Origin: Natronomonas salsuginis
GTDB lineage: Archaea > Halobacteriota > Halobacteria > Halobacteriales > Haloarculaceae
Direction: 5' to 3'
Assembly (NCBI RefSeq): GCF_005239135.1
Contig: NZ_QKNX01000002.1
Span: forward strand, 310,001 to 374,000
Length of the DNA: 64,000 nt
In this document: piece by piece, positions 43,369 to 51,901 of the stretch
Position numbering within the stretch: position 1 is the first letter of the stretch
Layout of the letters: every line of letters starts with the position of its first letter
The notes under the pieces: generated by a model
What the model was told of the DNA's origin: nothing
What the model saw: the letters and a program-made list of their open reading frames with translations, nothing else
The model's database searches: none
Position numbers and translations under genes: made by a program

Positions 43369-44451
43369 ATGAGAGTCGAACTCGACGGCGTCTCGAAGCG
43401 CTACGGCGAGACGACGGCGCTCGAATCGGCGTCCATCACCGTCGAGGACGGCGAGTTCTTCACGCTCGTCGGCCCGTCGGGATGTGGGAAGACGACGACG
43501 CTCCGCCTGCTCGCGGGGTTCGAGGAACCGACCGAGGGAGCGATCCGCTTCGACGGCGAGTCGGTCGCCGGAACGCCGCCGGAAGACCGCTCCGTCGGCC
43601 TCGTTTTCCAGAGCTACGCGCTGTTTCCGCACATGAGCGTCGCCGAGAACGTCGCCTACGGGCTGAATTTCGCCGATCCGCCGGACGGCGTCTCGACTGA
43701 CGAGCGCGTCGTCGAACTCCTCGAGTTGGTCGGGCTCTCGGGGTTCGACGACCGCGACCCGTCCGAGTTATCGGGCGGCCAACAGCAGCGCGTCGCGCTG
43801 GCGCGGGCGCTCGCGCCCGGCCCCGATCTATTGCTGCTCGACGAGCCGATGAGCGCGCTCGACGCCCGGCTCAGACAGCGTCTGCGGCGGGAGCTCAGGG
43901 AGATCCAACGCAACCTCGAGATCACGACGGTCTACGTCACCCACGATCAGGCCGAAGCGCTCGCGGTGTCGGATCGGCTGGCGGTGCTCTCTGACGGGAC
44001 CGTCGAACAGACGGGCGAACCCACGCGGCTGTATCGCCGCCCCGAGAGCCGATTCGTCGCGGATTTTCTCGGCGAGAACAACGTCTTCGAAGCGGAGGTG
44101 TGCAACTCAACGGGAACGGGTGAGCGAGGCCAGACACGCACCGTCGTTCGCGTCGACGGCCGCGAGTTCGAACTGGCCACGGACGGGGCGATCACCGGCG
44201 GCGTCACCTTCTGCGTCCGGCCGAGCGCGTTCGGAACGGACGTCGACCGGAACCGAATCACCGGCGACGTCCTCGACAGCGAGTTCCTCGGCGAGACGGT
44301 ACGAGCCCGACTGTCGTGGAGGGACCGCCGACTCGTCGTTTCGCTCTCGGAGCCGCCGGCGAGCGATGAGCTGACGGTCGGCTTCGATCCGGCCGACGCG
44401 TGGATTATCGGTGAAGAAGCGAGCGGAAACGCGACCGAGCGCGAAGGGTGA
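43369..44451 (+). CDS. ABC transporter ATP-binding protein with C-terminal TOBE-like domain
   Basis: A 360-residue ATPase. Walker A GPSGCGKTT is at 35-43, the Q-loop FQSYALFPHMSVAENVAYGL follows, then the signature SELSGGQQQRVALARAL and Walker B LLLLDEPMSALDAR. His of the switch loop is in VYVTHDQAEALAVSDRL. After about residue 235 a regulatory TOBE-type beta domain follows, which makes it longer than bacterial ThiQ and like PotA/FbpC. It energises the permease. It follows the permease gene by 25 bp. Confidence 0.93.
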   Translation: MRVELDGVSKRYGETTALESASITVEDGEFFTLVGPSGCGKTTTLRLLAGFEEPTEGAIRFDGESVAGTPPEDRSVGLVFQSYALFPHMSVAENVAYGLNFADPPDGVSTDERVVELLELVGLSGFDDRDPSELSGGQQQRVALARALAPGPDLLLLDEPMSALDARLRQRLRRELREIQRNLEITTVYVTHDQAEALAVSDRLAVLSDGTVEQTGEPTRLYRRPESRFVADFLGENNVFEAEVCNSTGTGERGQTRTVVRVDGREFELATDGAITGGVTFCVRPSAFGTDVDRNRITGDVLDSEFLGETVRARLSWRDRRLVVSLSEPPASDELTVGFDPADAWIIGEEASGNATEREG

Positions 44452-44461
44452 GCGGACGCGA

Positions 44462-44715
44462 CTACTCGCCGTCGAGCGGTTCGCCGCGGCGGTCGACCCG
44501 CGTGGCCGGCAGACCGGCGCGCTCGGCGTGCTCGTGGATCGTCGCCTCGTCTTCGGCTTGGTAGTAACGGAACGTTCCCGTGACTGCGCCATCGTCGTTC
44601 GTCAGTACTTCGGAGTCGACCCACCAGATGCCGACGTCCCCCTCGCGGAGCGATTTGACCGCCTCAGCGGAGCTCTCTCCAGTTCGCGAAGGATCAGAAA
44701 GTCGTCGCCAGTCAT
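44462..44715 (-). pseudogene. DUF4242 (nickel-binding-like) protein with frameshift near its N-terminus
   Basis: From the ATG at 44715-44713 the frame reads MTGDDFLILRELE, the expected start of haloarchaeal DUF4242 proteins. The rest of the domain is in another frame: SSAEAVKSLREGDVGIWWVD, SEVLTNDDGAVTGTFRYYQA, EDEATIHEHAERAGLPATRV, ending PLDGE at 44462. The switch falls at about 44670-44680, where some 10-14 residues also seem missing, so a small out-of-frame deletion is likely. The alternative is a TTG start at 44725 giving an unbroken 87-residue protein with an odd N-terminus. It converges on the transporter operon. Confidence 0.5.
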
Positions 44716-44778
44716 CGAGATCCAACGGCGATTCGAGAGATCGGCGTACAAAAGTGGGGAATCGGCGGCGCCCGGCGG

Positions 44779-45093
44779 TTACCCGAACGTCCGTTCGAGT
44801 TCGGCTTCGAGTTTCTCGACGTAGGTGTCCAGTACGGTCTGGAAGCGCTCCTGCTCGACGACGACCCCCGATCCGTCGAGTCGTCCGTAGGGGTTCTCGG
44901 GCACGTCGAGGGAGAACGACCCCGATTCGTCGTCGTAGAACGGCTCGGACTCGTTGAGCACGTACTGATCGATCCCGTGGATCAGCGTCGAGTCGTACTC
45001 GTCGTTCATCCGGTTGAACACGTTCTTGTACGCTTGCTGAAGCTGCGGGAAGAAGTCGACGTACTTCTTTTCGTCGAAGGTTTCGGCGTCCAT
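44779..45093 (-). CDS. DUF5783 family protein
   Basis: A 104-residue acidic soluble protein. KKYVDFFPQLQQAYKNVFNR (about 9-28), IHGIDQYVLNESEPFYD (about 38-54) and ERFQTVLDTYVEKLEAELER (about 81-100) are the recognisable blocks of the haloarchaeal DUF5783 family. It is mostly helical by appearance, without cysteines or membrane segments. The function is unknown. It is divergent from the dUTPase/dCTP deaminase gene across about 115 bp. Confidence 0.85.
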   Translation of the reverse strand: MDAETFDEKKYVDFFPQLQQAYKNVFNRMNDEYDSTLIHGIDQYVLNESEPFYDDESGSFSLDVPENPYGRLDGSGVVVEQERFQTVLDTYVEKLEAELERTFG

Positions 45094-45207
45094 GGGCGCG
45101 GTTGGGAACGGACGGGCAAAAAGCGGTCGGACCGGGGCTCGGCGCTCGACTGAGGCGGGCGTCGGGGCGAACGCAACCGATTTGAGCCCGCCCGGTGATC
45201 GACGCGT

Positions 45208-45681
45208 ATGTTCCGAAGCGGCCGTTTCGTCGCCGGCCACATCGATCCGACGACCGACGCGCAGCGCCAACCGAACGGGACCGATCTGACGCTCGACGCG
45301 GTGTTTCAGCAGGTTGAGCCGGGGCGAATCACCCGTGACGGTAAGACGATCGGCGAACGGGAGGAACTCGAGCCGGACGCCGACGGAGAGCGCGACGTCT
45401 ACCGCCTCCCGCCGGGCGGTTACGTAGTCCGCTACTGCGAGACGGTCTCGATCCCGGAGGGCCACATCGGCTTCATCTACCCGCGTTCCTCGCTAATGCG
45501 GAACTCCTGTATGCTCAATACGGCCGTCTGGGACGCCGGCTACGAGGGAAAAGGCGAGGGACTGCTCGAGGTTCATCACCACGTCGAACTGGAGGCGGGC
45601 GCGCGGATCGCACAGATCGTCCTCGCCGAGGCCGGTCACGAGGGAACCTACGACGGGAGCTATCAGGGCGAAAACCTCTGA
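45208..45681 (+). CDS. dUTP diphosphatase / dCTP deaminase family
   Basis: A 157-residue protein of the dUTPase fold. GYVVRYCETVSIPEGHIGFI, YPRSSLMRNSCMLNTAVWDA and GYEGKGEGLLEVHHHVELEA match the archaeal Dcd/Dut family motifs, with PRSSL being the phosphate-binding Ser motif. The Tyr/Glu-rich GQxxFxxG tail is replaced by EGTYDGSYQGENL. It keeps dUTP low, or deaminates dCTP; I cannot tell which from sequence alone, though the annotation dUTPase is usual for this short form. Confidence 0.9.
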   Translation: MFRSGRFVAGHIDPTTDAQRQPNGTDLTLDAVFQQVEPGRITRDGKTIGEREELEPDADGERDVYRLPPGGYVVRYCETVSIPEGHIGFIYPRSSLMRNSCMLNTAVWDAGYEGKGEGLLEVHHHVELEAGARIAQIVLAEAGHEGTYDGSYQGENL

Positions 45682-45693
45682 GTCCGAAAACCG

Positions 45694-46377
45694 TCACGAG
45701 GGCGCGACGCCGACCGTCAGGAGCGTTCCGAGCTCGCGGTAGCGCTCGACCATCGCCGCGCGAGCCTCCCACTCCTCGGTTGGGAACGCCGACTCGTCGG
45801 GGATCTCGGTCTCGGTGTCGGGGACGTTTTCTTGTCCCGCGACGAACAGGCCGGCCTCGCGGAACGCGTCGCGATACTCGGGGGCGGACCACCGGGTCAT
45901 CTCGATGGAGATGTTCTCCTGCCAGACGTGTGAGTGGACGTTCTCCTCGTAGTAGTTGACCGCACAGTAGAACGTCCCGCCAGGGCGGAGCACGCGGCGG
46001 ATCTCCCGAAGCGTCTGAATGGGATTTTGCGCGTAGTAGAACGCCTCCATCGAGAAGACGTGATCGACCGAGTCGGTGGCGAAGGGGAGGGCGTCGAAGT
46101 CGCCCCGGACGAACCCGATCGCGTCGTCGTCGGTGTAGTCTCGGGCGTTTCGAAGCATCTCCGGCGCGCCGTCGAGGCCATAACACTGGCCGGCGCTTCT
46201 GGTCTCCCGGAGCGCCCGCAGCGCGTACCCGGATCCGGTACCGAGATCGAGCACCGTCTCTCCCGCCTCGACGGGCATTCTGGCGAGGACGTGCTTCGCG
46301 GTGTGCCAGTGGCGTTCCTCCATCCCGCGGTCCCGCCCCTCAGCGGCCCACGAATCGAACTCCGTCGCGACGTTCAT
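45694..46377 (-). CDS. Class I SAM-dependent methyltransferase
   Basis: A 227-residue methyltransferase. ETVLDLGTGSGYALRALRET (about 39-58) is the SAM-binding motif I, YGLDGAPEMLRNARDY motif II and GDFDALPFATDSVDHVFSME motif IV, followed by ALREIRRVLRPGGTFYC. The start ATG at 46377-46375 was chosen because the family begins there; an upstream in-frame ATG adds 25 unlikely residues. It is the last gene of a reverse-strand group with DUF1684 and DHFR. The substrate is unknown. Confidence 0.87.
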   Translation of the reverse strand: MNVATEFDSWAAEGRDRGMEERHWHTAKHVLARMPVEAGETVLDLGTGSGYALRALRETRSAGQCYGLDGAPEMLRNARDYTDDDAIGFVRGDFDALPFATDSVDHVFSMEAFYYAQNPIQTLREIRRVLRPGGTFYCAVNYYEENVHSHVWQENISIEMTRWSAPEYRDAFREAGLFVAGQENVPDTETEIPDESAFPTEEWEARAAMVERYRELGTLLTVGVAPS

Positions 46378-46448
46378 ACGCGTACCGAGCGCGCGACGGC
46401 ACAAAACAGTACAGAAACTGGCCTGGATCGCGTCACCGATCGTCGGGG

Positions 46449-46535
46449 TCATCCTTCATTGCCGCAGGCCTTGCACGTGACGACCATCTCCGCTAGCTCG
46501 GGCGTGGCGATCGACGCGATCGCCTCGTCCGCCAC
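46449..46535 (-). CDS. Possible 28-residue protein with CxxC
   Basis: A GTG at 46535-46533 shares a base with the DHFR stop TAG and begins a short frame reading [18 protein letters not shown] then VTCKACGNEG and a TGA at 46451-46449. The paired cysteines suggest half of a zinc knuckle or a metal/thiol site. The overlap with DHFR suggests translational coupling. It is very short, has no family I recognise, and could be the remnant of a longer gene. Confidence 0.3.
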   Translation of the reverse strand: MADEAIASIATPELAEMVVTCKACGNEG

Positions 46536-47032
46536 TACGGGGTCGACGCGTGTCGCCACTCCTCGAGCGTGAATCCCTCGTGCTCCGTTTCGCGCTCCAG
46601 TAGCCACTCGTTGGGAGCGAAGTTGGGGTAGTACGCGTCGCCGTCGTACTCGCCGGGAACGCGGCTCAGCAGCATTCGATCGACGCGCGGTTGGAACAGT
46701 TCGTAGATCCTGCCGCCGCCGAGTACGTACACCGTCTCGGTACCCAGCGACGCCGCGAGTTCCGTCCCGAGCTCCAGCGCCGCCTCGACGCTTCCAGCGT
46801 GGTGAGCCGTCTCGACGTCGTACTCGCGCTTGGTGCGGCTCAGGACGACCTGTGCACGGCCGGGGAGGTCATCGAGCATCGACTCGAACGTCCGGCGGCC
46901 GAGGGTAACCGGCGAGTCGGCGACGCGGGCTCGGTACTGCTCTTTGTCCGCCGGGATCGAGTCCCAGGGGAGTTCGCCGTCAGCGCCGATCACGCTATTT
47001 TCCGCCACCGCGGCCACGGAGACCAGTTGCAT
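46535..47032 (-). CDS. folA: Dihydrofolate reductase
   Basis: A 165-residue DHFR of standard length. [20 protein letters not shown] (about 3-22) carries the NADPH/substrate motif and the conserved Trp follows at 23. The acidic residue lies in [12 protein letters not shown], and [11 protein letters not shown] gives the glycine-rich loop. [20 protein letters not shown] (about 98-117) forms the second cofactor loop. It reduces dihydrofolate to tetrahydrofolate. Its ATG follows the DUF1684 gene by 3 bp, so the two are co-transcribed. Confidence 0.94.
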   Translation of the reverse strand: MQLVSVAAVAENSVIGADGELPWDSIPADKEQYRARVADSPVTLGRRTFESMLDDLPGRAQVVLSRTKREYDVETAHHAGSVEAALELGTELAASLGTETVYVLGGGRIYELFQPRVDRMLLSRVPGEYDGDAYYPNFAPNEWLLERETEHEGFTLEEWRHASTP

Positions 47033-47035
47033 GGG

Positions 47036-47602
47036 CTACGCCTCGTACCGTTCGCCGGCCGGGATCGCGATCTCCAGCCAGTTCTCCTGCGGCGGCAGCG
47101 GGCACTCGTAGGCCTCGGTGAACGCGCAGAAGGGGTTGTACGCGAGGTTGAAATCGAGCGTGAAGGTGAAGCCGTCCTCGAGTGTCCCCTGATAGTGCAG
47201 TTCCATGTACCGACCGCCGGGGTAGGTTTGCTGCCCAGTCGTCTTATCGCGGAACGGGACGAACAGCGAGCCGTCGTCCTGATCGACGCGGCGGTAGCCG
47301 ACGAGGGTCTGCTCGGTGGGCTCGCCGCGCTGGTCGGGGATTTCGAAGTGCAGCCGCGCCACCCGCTCGTACAGCTGTTCGCCGTCGGTGCTCGTCGCCA
47401 TCGTCACCGTCTCGTCGCTCTCGTCGAGTTCGACCGTCGCCTCGACGCGGTAGTGGGGATCGGGCTCGAAGTAGTCGAGGCCGTCGAACTCTCGCCGCCC
47501 GTCAGGCCCGAGCGGCGAGGAGTGCGGCGTCTCGAACTGCTCGTCCTTGCGTTCACGATACGATTCGAGCTCCTCTCGCCACTCGTCGACGTCGAATGCC
47601 AT
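47036..47602 (-). CDS. DUF1684 family protein
   Basis: A 188-residue soluble protein. WREELESYRERKDEQFETP (about 8-26) opens the family, then PLGPDGRREFDGLDYFEPDP, VPFRDKTTGQQTYPGGRYME and FTLDFNLAYNPFCAFTEAYE, with the C-terminal CPLPPQENWLEIAIPAGE being the clearest DUF1684 mark. The family fold is beta-rich and its function is unknown. It is the first gene of the DHFR operon, divergent from the helicase across about 97 bp. Confidence 0.9.
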   Translation of the reverse strand: MAFDVDEWREELESYRERKDEQFETPHSSPLGPDGRREFDGLDYFEPDPHYRVEATVELDESDETVTMATSTDGEQLYERVARLHFEIPDQRGEPTEQTLVGYRRVDQDDGSLFVPFRDKTTGQQTYPGGRYMELHYQGTLEDGFTFTLDFNLAYNPFCAFTEAYECPLPPQENWLEIAIPAGERYEA

Positions 47603-47699
47603 ACCCGAACGTCGACGCGGCGGTCAATAAGCCGTCCGGGACGCCCCGAGCTGTGCCGCGGTCGATACGTCTTTAGGTGAAGACGAGCCAGTTCCGGTC

Positions 47700-50042
47700 G
47701 TGTCCTCGGAGTCCGACTGGCGGCCGATCTTCGGCCACGACGAGCCCTACGACGATCAGATCGACGGCATCGACGCCGCGATCGAAACCGCCGAGCGATC
47801 GGGCTTTCTGGCGCTCGAAGGAGCCTGCGGAACGGGAAAGACGATGCTCGCGCTCACCGCGGGCATCTCGCTCGTCCGCGATCCGGACTCGCCGTTCGAG
47901 CGCGTCTTCGTTCTGACGAGCGTCAAACAACAGCTCAAACAGTTCGAGAAGGATCTCCGGACGATCAACGCGAACCTTCCCGACGACTGGCGAGCGGTCT
48001 CGGCGATGACGCTCGTCGGGAAGGCCGACGTCTGCCCGTACAACCTCGCCGGCTCGGGTGGCATCGACGATCGGAACGTCTACGAGCGGTGCGAGGGATT
48101 GCGGGACCGAACGCGCGGACTCGTTTCGGAGGAGACGACGGCCGGATCGCTCGTCGCAGACGCGAAGAGCCAACAGGTCGGACTGGCTGATTCCCAGCGC
48201 GGAGCGACGTATCTCGAAGCCGCCGACGAGCCGACGCCGTACCCGAAAGAGATGCCGGAGTACGGCGGAACAGTCGAGTACTGCCCCTTTTACGCGCAGT
48301 ATCTCGACGACCTGCCCGAGGACGGCGATCCCGTGGAGGCAGTTCCGTTCGATCCGACCGATCGCGGGCTCATCGAGACCGACGACCTCGTTCGGCTGGC
48401 GGCGGGCCGGGGGAGCTGTCCGCACTCGGTGATGGGCGCGCTGTTGCCGCACGTCGAGGTGCTCGTCGGTAACTACTACCACGCGTTCGATCCGACGACG
48501 GTCGAATCGTTCACCGGCGAACTCATCGACGAAGAGACGTTCGTCGTCTGTGACGAAGCCCACATGCTCGAACCGCGGGTCAGAGAGCTCGTTGGCGACG
48601 GCGTCTCCGATCGGGCGCTCTCGAACGCCGAGAACGAGCTCTCGCGGGTCATCGAACCGGTCGCGGCGGTCGAAGAGGCCGGCACTGAGGCGCGATACGG
48701 TTCGGATGCGAAACAGCAGGCCACAGCGATCCGCGAGGCGCTCGCCGAGACCGACGTGACGCTCGGCGAACTCCGCGATACCCGCCGGTTTTTGGCCGCG
48801 CTCGTCGATCGACTCGACGATCGAGTGACGGCACACCTCGACGAGGAGCGACCACGGTGGCGCGAGAACCTCGCGGAACTCGACGACGACGAACTCCCGC
48901 TTCGCGACCCCGAGACGCCGGCGACGGACGAACTGACGCGGTGGGCAGAGCAGAACGGATTCGACGCGCGGATCTGGACCCGCGCCGAGAGCGTCTGTGC
49001 GGTGACCGGCCGGATACTCGACACGATCGAAGAGGAAGACAAACGCCGGGCCGCGCCGCCGGTCGGTCGGACGCTCGGACGGTGGTATCGAGCCGATCAC
49101 ACGGAGTTCTTCCGCGAAATCGAATTGGAGCGGACGTGGGACGATATCCACCCCGACGGCTCGTGGCGGCGCGCGTACACCGCGACGTACCGCCTGCATA
49201 ACTGTCTCCCCGCCGGGGCGATCGGCGACCGACTCGACGCGTTCGGCGGTGGCGTGTTGATGAGCGCGACGCTGGAGCCGCTCGACGTGTTCGCCGAGGT
49301 GACGGGACTCGACCACCTCGAATCGGAGGCCGAACGCCCCGTTCGAACGCGCACCTACGGACTCGAGTTTCCGGCGGAGAATCGGGCGTCGTTCGCACTC
49401 GCTGCGCCGAAGTTCACGTACAGCAACCGTGGCGACACGGACGAGGCGACGCCGACGCGACGCGCACACGCCAGGGCGATCAGACAGGTCGCCACGAGCC
49501 CCGGGAACGTGTTGGTCGGGATGCCCTCCTACCGAGAGGCCGAGTGGGCCGCCTCGGTGCTCTCGGCGGTCGACAAGCCCGTCCTCCTCGACGAGGCGAC
49601 CGACGACGTCGCGACCGAGCGGTTGAAACGGGAGTTCTTCGAGGGCGGGCCGAAGGTGTTGGTGACGAGTCTCCGCGGAACGCTCACGGAGGGCGTCGAC
49701 TATCGCGGCGACCGACTCTCCGCGGCGATCGTCTGCGGGGTCCCGATCATCAACACGGCGAGTCCGCGGATCCGCGCGGTCAGGACCGCCTACGACCGGG
49801 CCTTCGGTGACGGGTTCGAATACGCGCTCGCCGTCCCGGCCGTCAGGAAGGCGAGACAGGCGATCGGTCGGGTCATCCGCGGGACCGACGAGCGCGGCGT
49901 TCGGGTGCTCTGTGACGAACGCTACGCGAAGGAGTCGTGGGATAGCGTTCGCGACCTGCTCGGCGAAGCCGAGCGAGAGGAGTTCAACCCCGTCGGAACG
50001 GACATGTTCGACTACGCGTTAGAGCAGTTCTGGGGCGAGTGA
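47700..50042 (+). CDS. XPD/DinG-like superfamily 2 ATP-dependent DNA helicase
   Basis: A 780-residue helicase starting at a GTG. Walker A GACGTGKT is at 41-48 and the Walker B box CDEAHML at about 284. Cysteines in [16 protein letters not shown] and [12 protein letters not shown] (about 112-250) are spaced as in iron-sulphur XPD/DinG helicases. The C-terminal domain has [57 protein letters not shown] and [20 protein letters not shown]. It unwinds DNA 5' to 3' in repair or replication. A CTTTAGG box about 25-30 bp upstream of the GTG is a possible TATA element. Confidence 0.92.
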   Translation: MSSESDWRPIFGHDEPYDDQIDGIDAAIETAERSGFLALEGACGTGKTMLALTAGISLVRDPDSPFERVFVLTSVKQQLKQFEKDLRTINANLPDDWRAVSAMTLVGKADVCPYNLAGSGGIDDRNVYERCEGLRDRTRGLVSEETTAGSLVADAKSQQVGLADSQRGATYLEAADEPTPYPKEMPEYGGTVEYCPFYAQYLDDLPEDGDPVEAVPFDPTDRGLIETDDLVRLAAGRGSCPHSVMGALLPHVEVLVGNYYHAFDPTTVESFTGELIDEETFVVCDEAHMLEPRVRELVGDGVSDRALSNAENELSRVIEPVAAVEEAGTEARYGSDAKQQATAIREALAETDVTLGELRDTRRFLAALVDRLDDRVTAHLDEERPRWRENLAELDDDELPLRDPETPATDELTRWAEQNGFDARIWTRAESVCAVTGRILDTIEEEDKRRAAPPVGRTLGRWYRADHTEFFREIELERTWDDIHPDGSWRRAYTATYRLHNCLPAGAIGDRLDAFGGGVLMSATLEPLDVFAEVTGLDHLESEAERPVRTRTYGLEFPAENRASFALAAPKFTYSNRGDTDEATPTRRAHARAIRQVATSPGNVLVGMPSYREAEWAASVLSAVDKPVLLDEATDDVATERLKREFFEGGPKVLVTSLRGTLTEGVDYRGDRLSAAIVCGVPIINTASPRIRAVRTAYDRAFGDGFEYALAVPAVRKARQAIGRVIRGTDERGVRVLCDERYAKESWDSVRDLLGEAEREEFNPVGTDMFDYALEQFWGE

Positions 50043-50407
50043 GTCGGACGCGCTGCTCACAGATACAGTTTCGACATAAGCCGTCCGCGTCCGCTCGGGA
50101 CGCCTTCTGGCGAGCGCGCCCCTTCGCCTTTCCGGACGAACACCGACGGCCGTCGGCTCGCATATCCGGCTACGATGAGATTTTCTCAGTCCCAATACAA
50201 AAATTCGATGGCCGACTCAGCGATCGATACGGCGACCCGGGGGCGCTCGCACGGCCAACAGGGCGACGGCGGCGACATCGATCGTTGGACGAATCGCTCG
50301 CCCGCAGGGGGACGACCGGACCGCCAGCGGGGCGCTCACCGAAAACGGGGCAAAAAGCCAGGTGTGCAAAGCATTTATATGTAGAGTCGTCAAACCATAT
50401 AAGTATA
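50043..50407. other. Intergenic region upstream of tfb
   Basis: 365 bp with no supported gene. A 69-codon frame at 50175-50384 is present but has no family resemblance and overlaps the promoter. The last 35 bp hold the TATA box of the TFB gene. A C-run-rich region before it shows nothing further of note. Confidence 0.4.
50374..50380 (+). promoter_or_regulatory. TATA box for the tfb gene
   Basis: TTTATAT ends 27 bp before the ATG at 50408, in a clear AT-rich interruption of the GC-rich background. The transcript should start within a few bases of the start codon. Confidence 0.65.
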
Positions 50408-51364
50408 ATGCCAGGACCCACCCGCCAGCGAGAGCGTACCAGCGAGGAGGAGACAGAAACGGAGGAAGAGACCGGCTGTCCGGAGTGTGAGTCGGATTCT
50501 CTGGTACGGAGCGCTGACGGAGGGGGTGAACTCGTCTGTGAGGACTGCGGGCTCGTCATCGAGGAGGAGAACATCGACCGCGGACCGGAGTGGCGGGCGT
50601 TCAACCACTCCGAGCGCCAGTCGAAGTCCCGCGTCGGCGCACCGACGACGCAGACGATGCACGACAAGGGACTCACGACGCAGATCGACTGGAAAGACAA
50701 GGACGCCTACGGCCGTTCGATATCCTCGGAGAAACGCTCACAGATGCACCGCCTCCGGAAGTGGCAAGAGCGGATCCGAACCAAAGACGCGGGCGAGCGG
50801 AACCTCCAGTTCGCGCTGTCGGAGATCGACCGGATGTCGTCGGCCCTCGGCGTCCCCCGATCGGTCCGGGAGGTCGCCTCGGTCATCTACCGTCGCGCGC
50901 TCGACGACGACCTGATCCGCGGCCGCTCGATCGAGGGCGTCGCCACGGCCGCCCTCTACGCCGCCTGCCGGCAGGAGGGCATTCCGCGCAGCCTCGACGA
51001 GGTCGCGGAGGTCGCCCGCGTCGAACAGAAGGAGATCGGTCGCACGTATCGCTACATCGCACAGGAGCTCTCGCTCGGGCTCGAACCGGTCGATCCGGTC
51101 CAGTACGTCCCCCGCTTTTGCTCGGAACTCGGCCTGAGCGAGGAGGTCGAGCAGAAGACCCGCGAGATCATCGAAGTGACCGCCGAGAAAGGGATGTTGT
51201 CGGGGAAATCTCCCACCGGCTACGCGGCCGCCGCGATCTACGCCGCCTCGCTGCTCTGTAACGAGAAGAAGACCCAACGCGAGGTCGCCGAGGTGGCACA
51301 GGTGACGGAAGTCACGATCCGAAACCGGTATCAAGAGCAGATCGAAGCGCTCGGCATCCACTGA
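50408..51364 (+). CDS. tfb: Transcription initiation factor IIB (TFB)
   Basis: A 318-residue TFB. The zinc ribbon cysteines are at 24, 27, 44 and 47 (CPEC and CEDCG). The B-reader/linker follows with [20 protein letters not shown], and [19 protein letters not shown] the B-linker region. Two cyclin-like repeats follow: [20 protein letters not shown] with [20 protein letters not shown], then [20 protein letters not shown] with [20 protein letters not shown]. It recruits RNA polymerase to TBP-bound promoters. Haloarchaea carry several TFBs; which paralogue this is cannot be told. Full length and all key residues are present. Confidence 0.96.
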   Translation: MPGPTRQRERTSEEETETEEETGCPECESDSLVRSADGGGELVCEDCGLVIEEENIDRGPEWRAFNHSERQSKSRVGAPTTQTMHDKGLTTQIDWKDKDAYGRSISSEKRSQMHRLRKWQERIRTKDAGERNLQFALSEIDRMSSALGVPRSVREVASVIYRRALDDDLIRGRSIEGVATAALYAACRQEGIPRSLDEVAEVARVEQKEIGRTYRYIAQELSLGLEPVDPVQYVPRFCSELGLSEEVEQKTREIIEVTAEKGMLSGKSPTGYAAAAIYAASLLCNEKKTQREVAEVAQVTEVTIRNRYQEQIEALGIH

Positions 51365-51462
51365 TCGCACGTCCCCGTTTTCGTGATCGCGCCTGTCGGG
51401 CTGAAGCGGCCGTATAGCCGTATCGACTGCATACTCTTGACCGAAGCGCCCCTGTCTCCGGT

Positions 51463-51891
51463 GTGAAAACCGTCGAACACGAGATCCGCATCGCGGCGTC
51501 TCCCGAGACCGTCTGGAATATTCTCACCGATCTGGAATCGTACGCAGACTGGAATCCGTTTATACCGAACGCCGAGGGGACGATCGAGCGCGACGCGCGC
51601 TTACGCGTCAGGGTCGAACCGCCGGGCAATCGACCGATGACGTTCAAGCCGCGGGTGAAGATCGTCGAACCGAACGGTCGGCTCGTCTGGCTCGGGCGGC
51701 TGTTCGTTCCGAATCTCTTCGACAGCCGCCACGAGTTCATCATCGAGCCGGCGGTCGACGGCGTCCGGTTCCTCCAGCGCGAGACGTTCGCGGGAGTTCT
51801 CATCCCGATCGCACTGGATGTCGAGTCCGCCGAACGAGGATTCGAGGAGATGAACGAGGCGCTGAAGCGGCAGGCGGAGACGGTAGCATAG
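51463..51891 (+). CDS. SRPBCC (START/Bet v1-like) protein
   Basis: A 142-residue protein of the helix-grip fold. EHEIRIAASPETVWNILTDL (about 4-23), YADWNPFIPNAEGTIERDAR and the central WLGRLFVPNLFDSRHEFIIE are the typical strands, with GVRFLQRETFAG and a C-terminal helix FEEMNEALKRQAETV. It should bind a small hydrophobic ligand. It starts at a GTG preceded by an AT-rich GCATACTC box about 30 bp upstream. It converges on purA, 10 bp between stops. Confidence 0.88.
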   Translation: MKTVEHEIRIAASPETVWNILTDLESYADWNPFIPNAEGTIERDARLRVRVEPPGNRPMTFKPRVKIVEPNGRLVWLGRLFVPNLFDSRHEFIIEPAVDGVRFLQRETFAGVLIPIALDVESAERGFEEMNEALKRQAETVA

Positions 51892-51901
51892 CCGGGATCG
51901 C

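Noticed and set aside
49810-49830. GGTTCGAAT motif resembling a tRNA T-arm
   Set aside because: It lies inside the helicase coding sequence and no acceptor stem or other arms can be drawn around it.
50175-50384. 69-codon frame upstream of tfb
   Set aside because: Low-complexity polar sequence overlapping the TFB promoter, with no recognisable domain.
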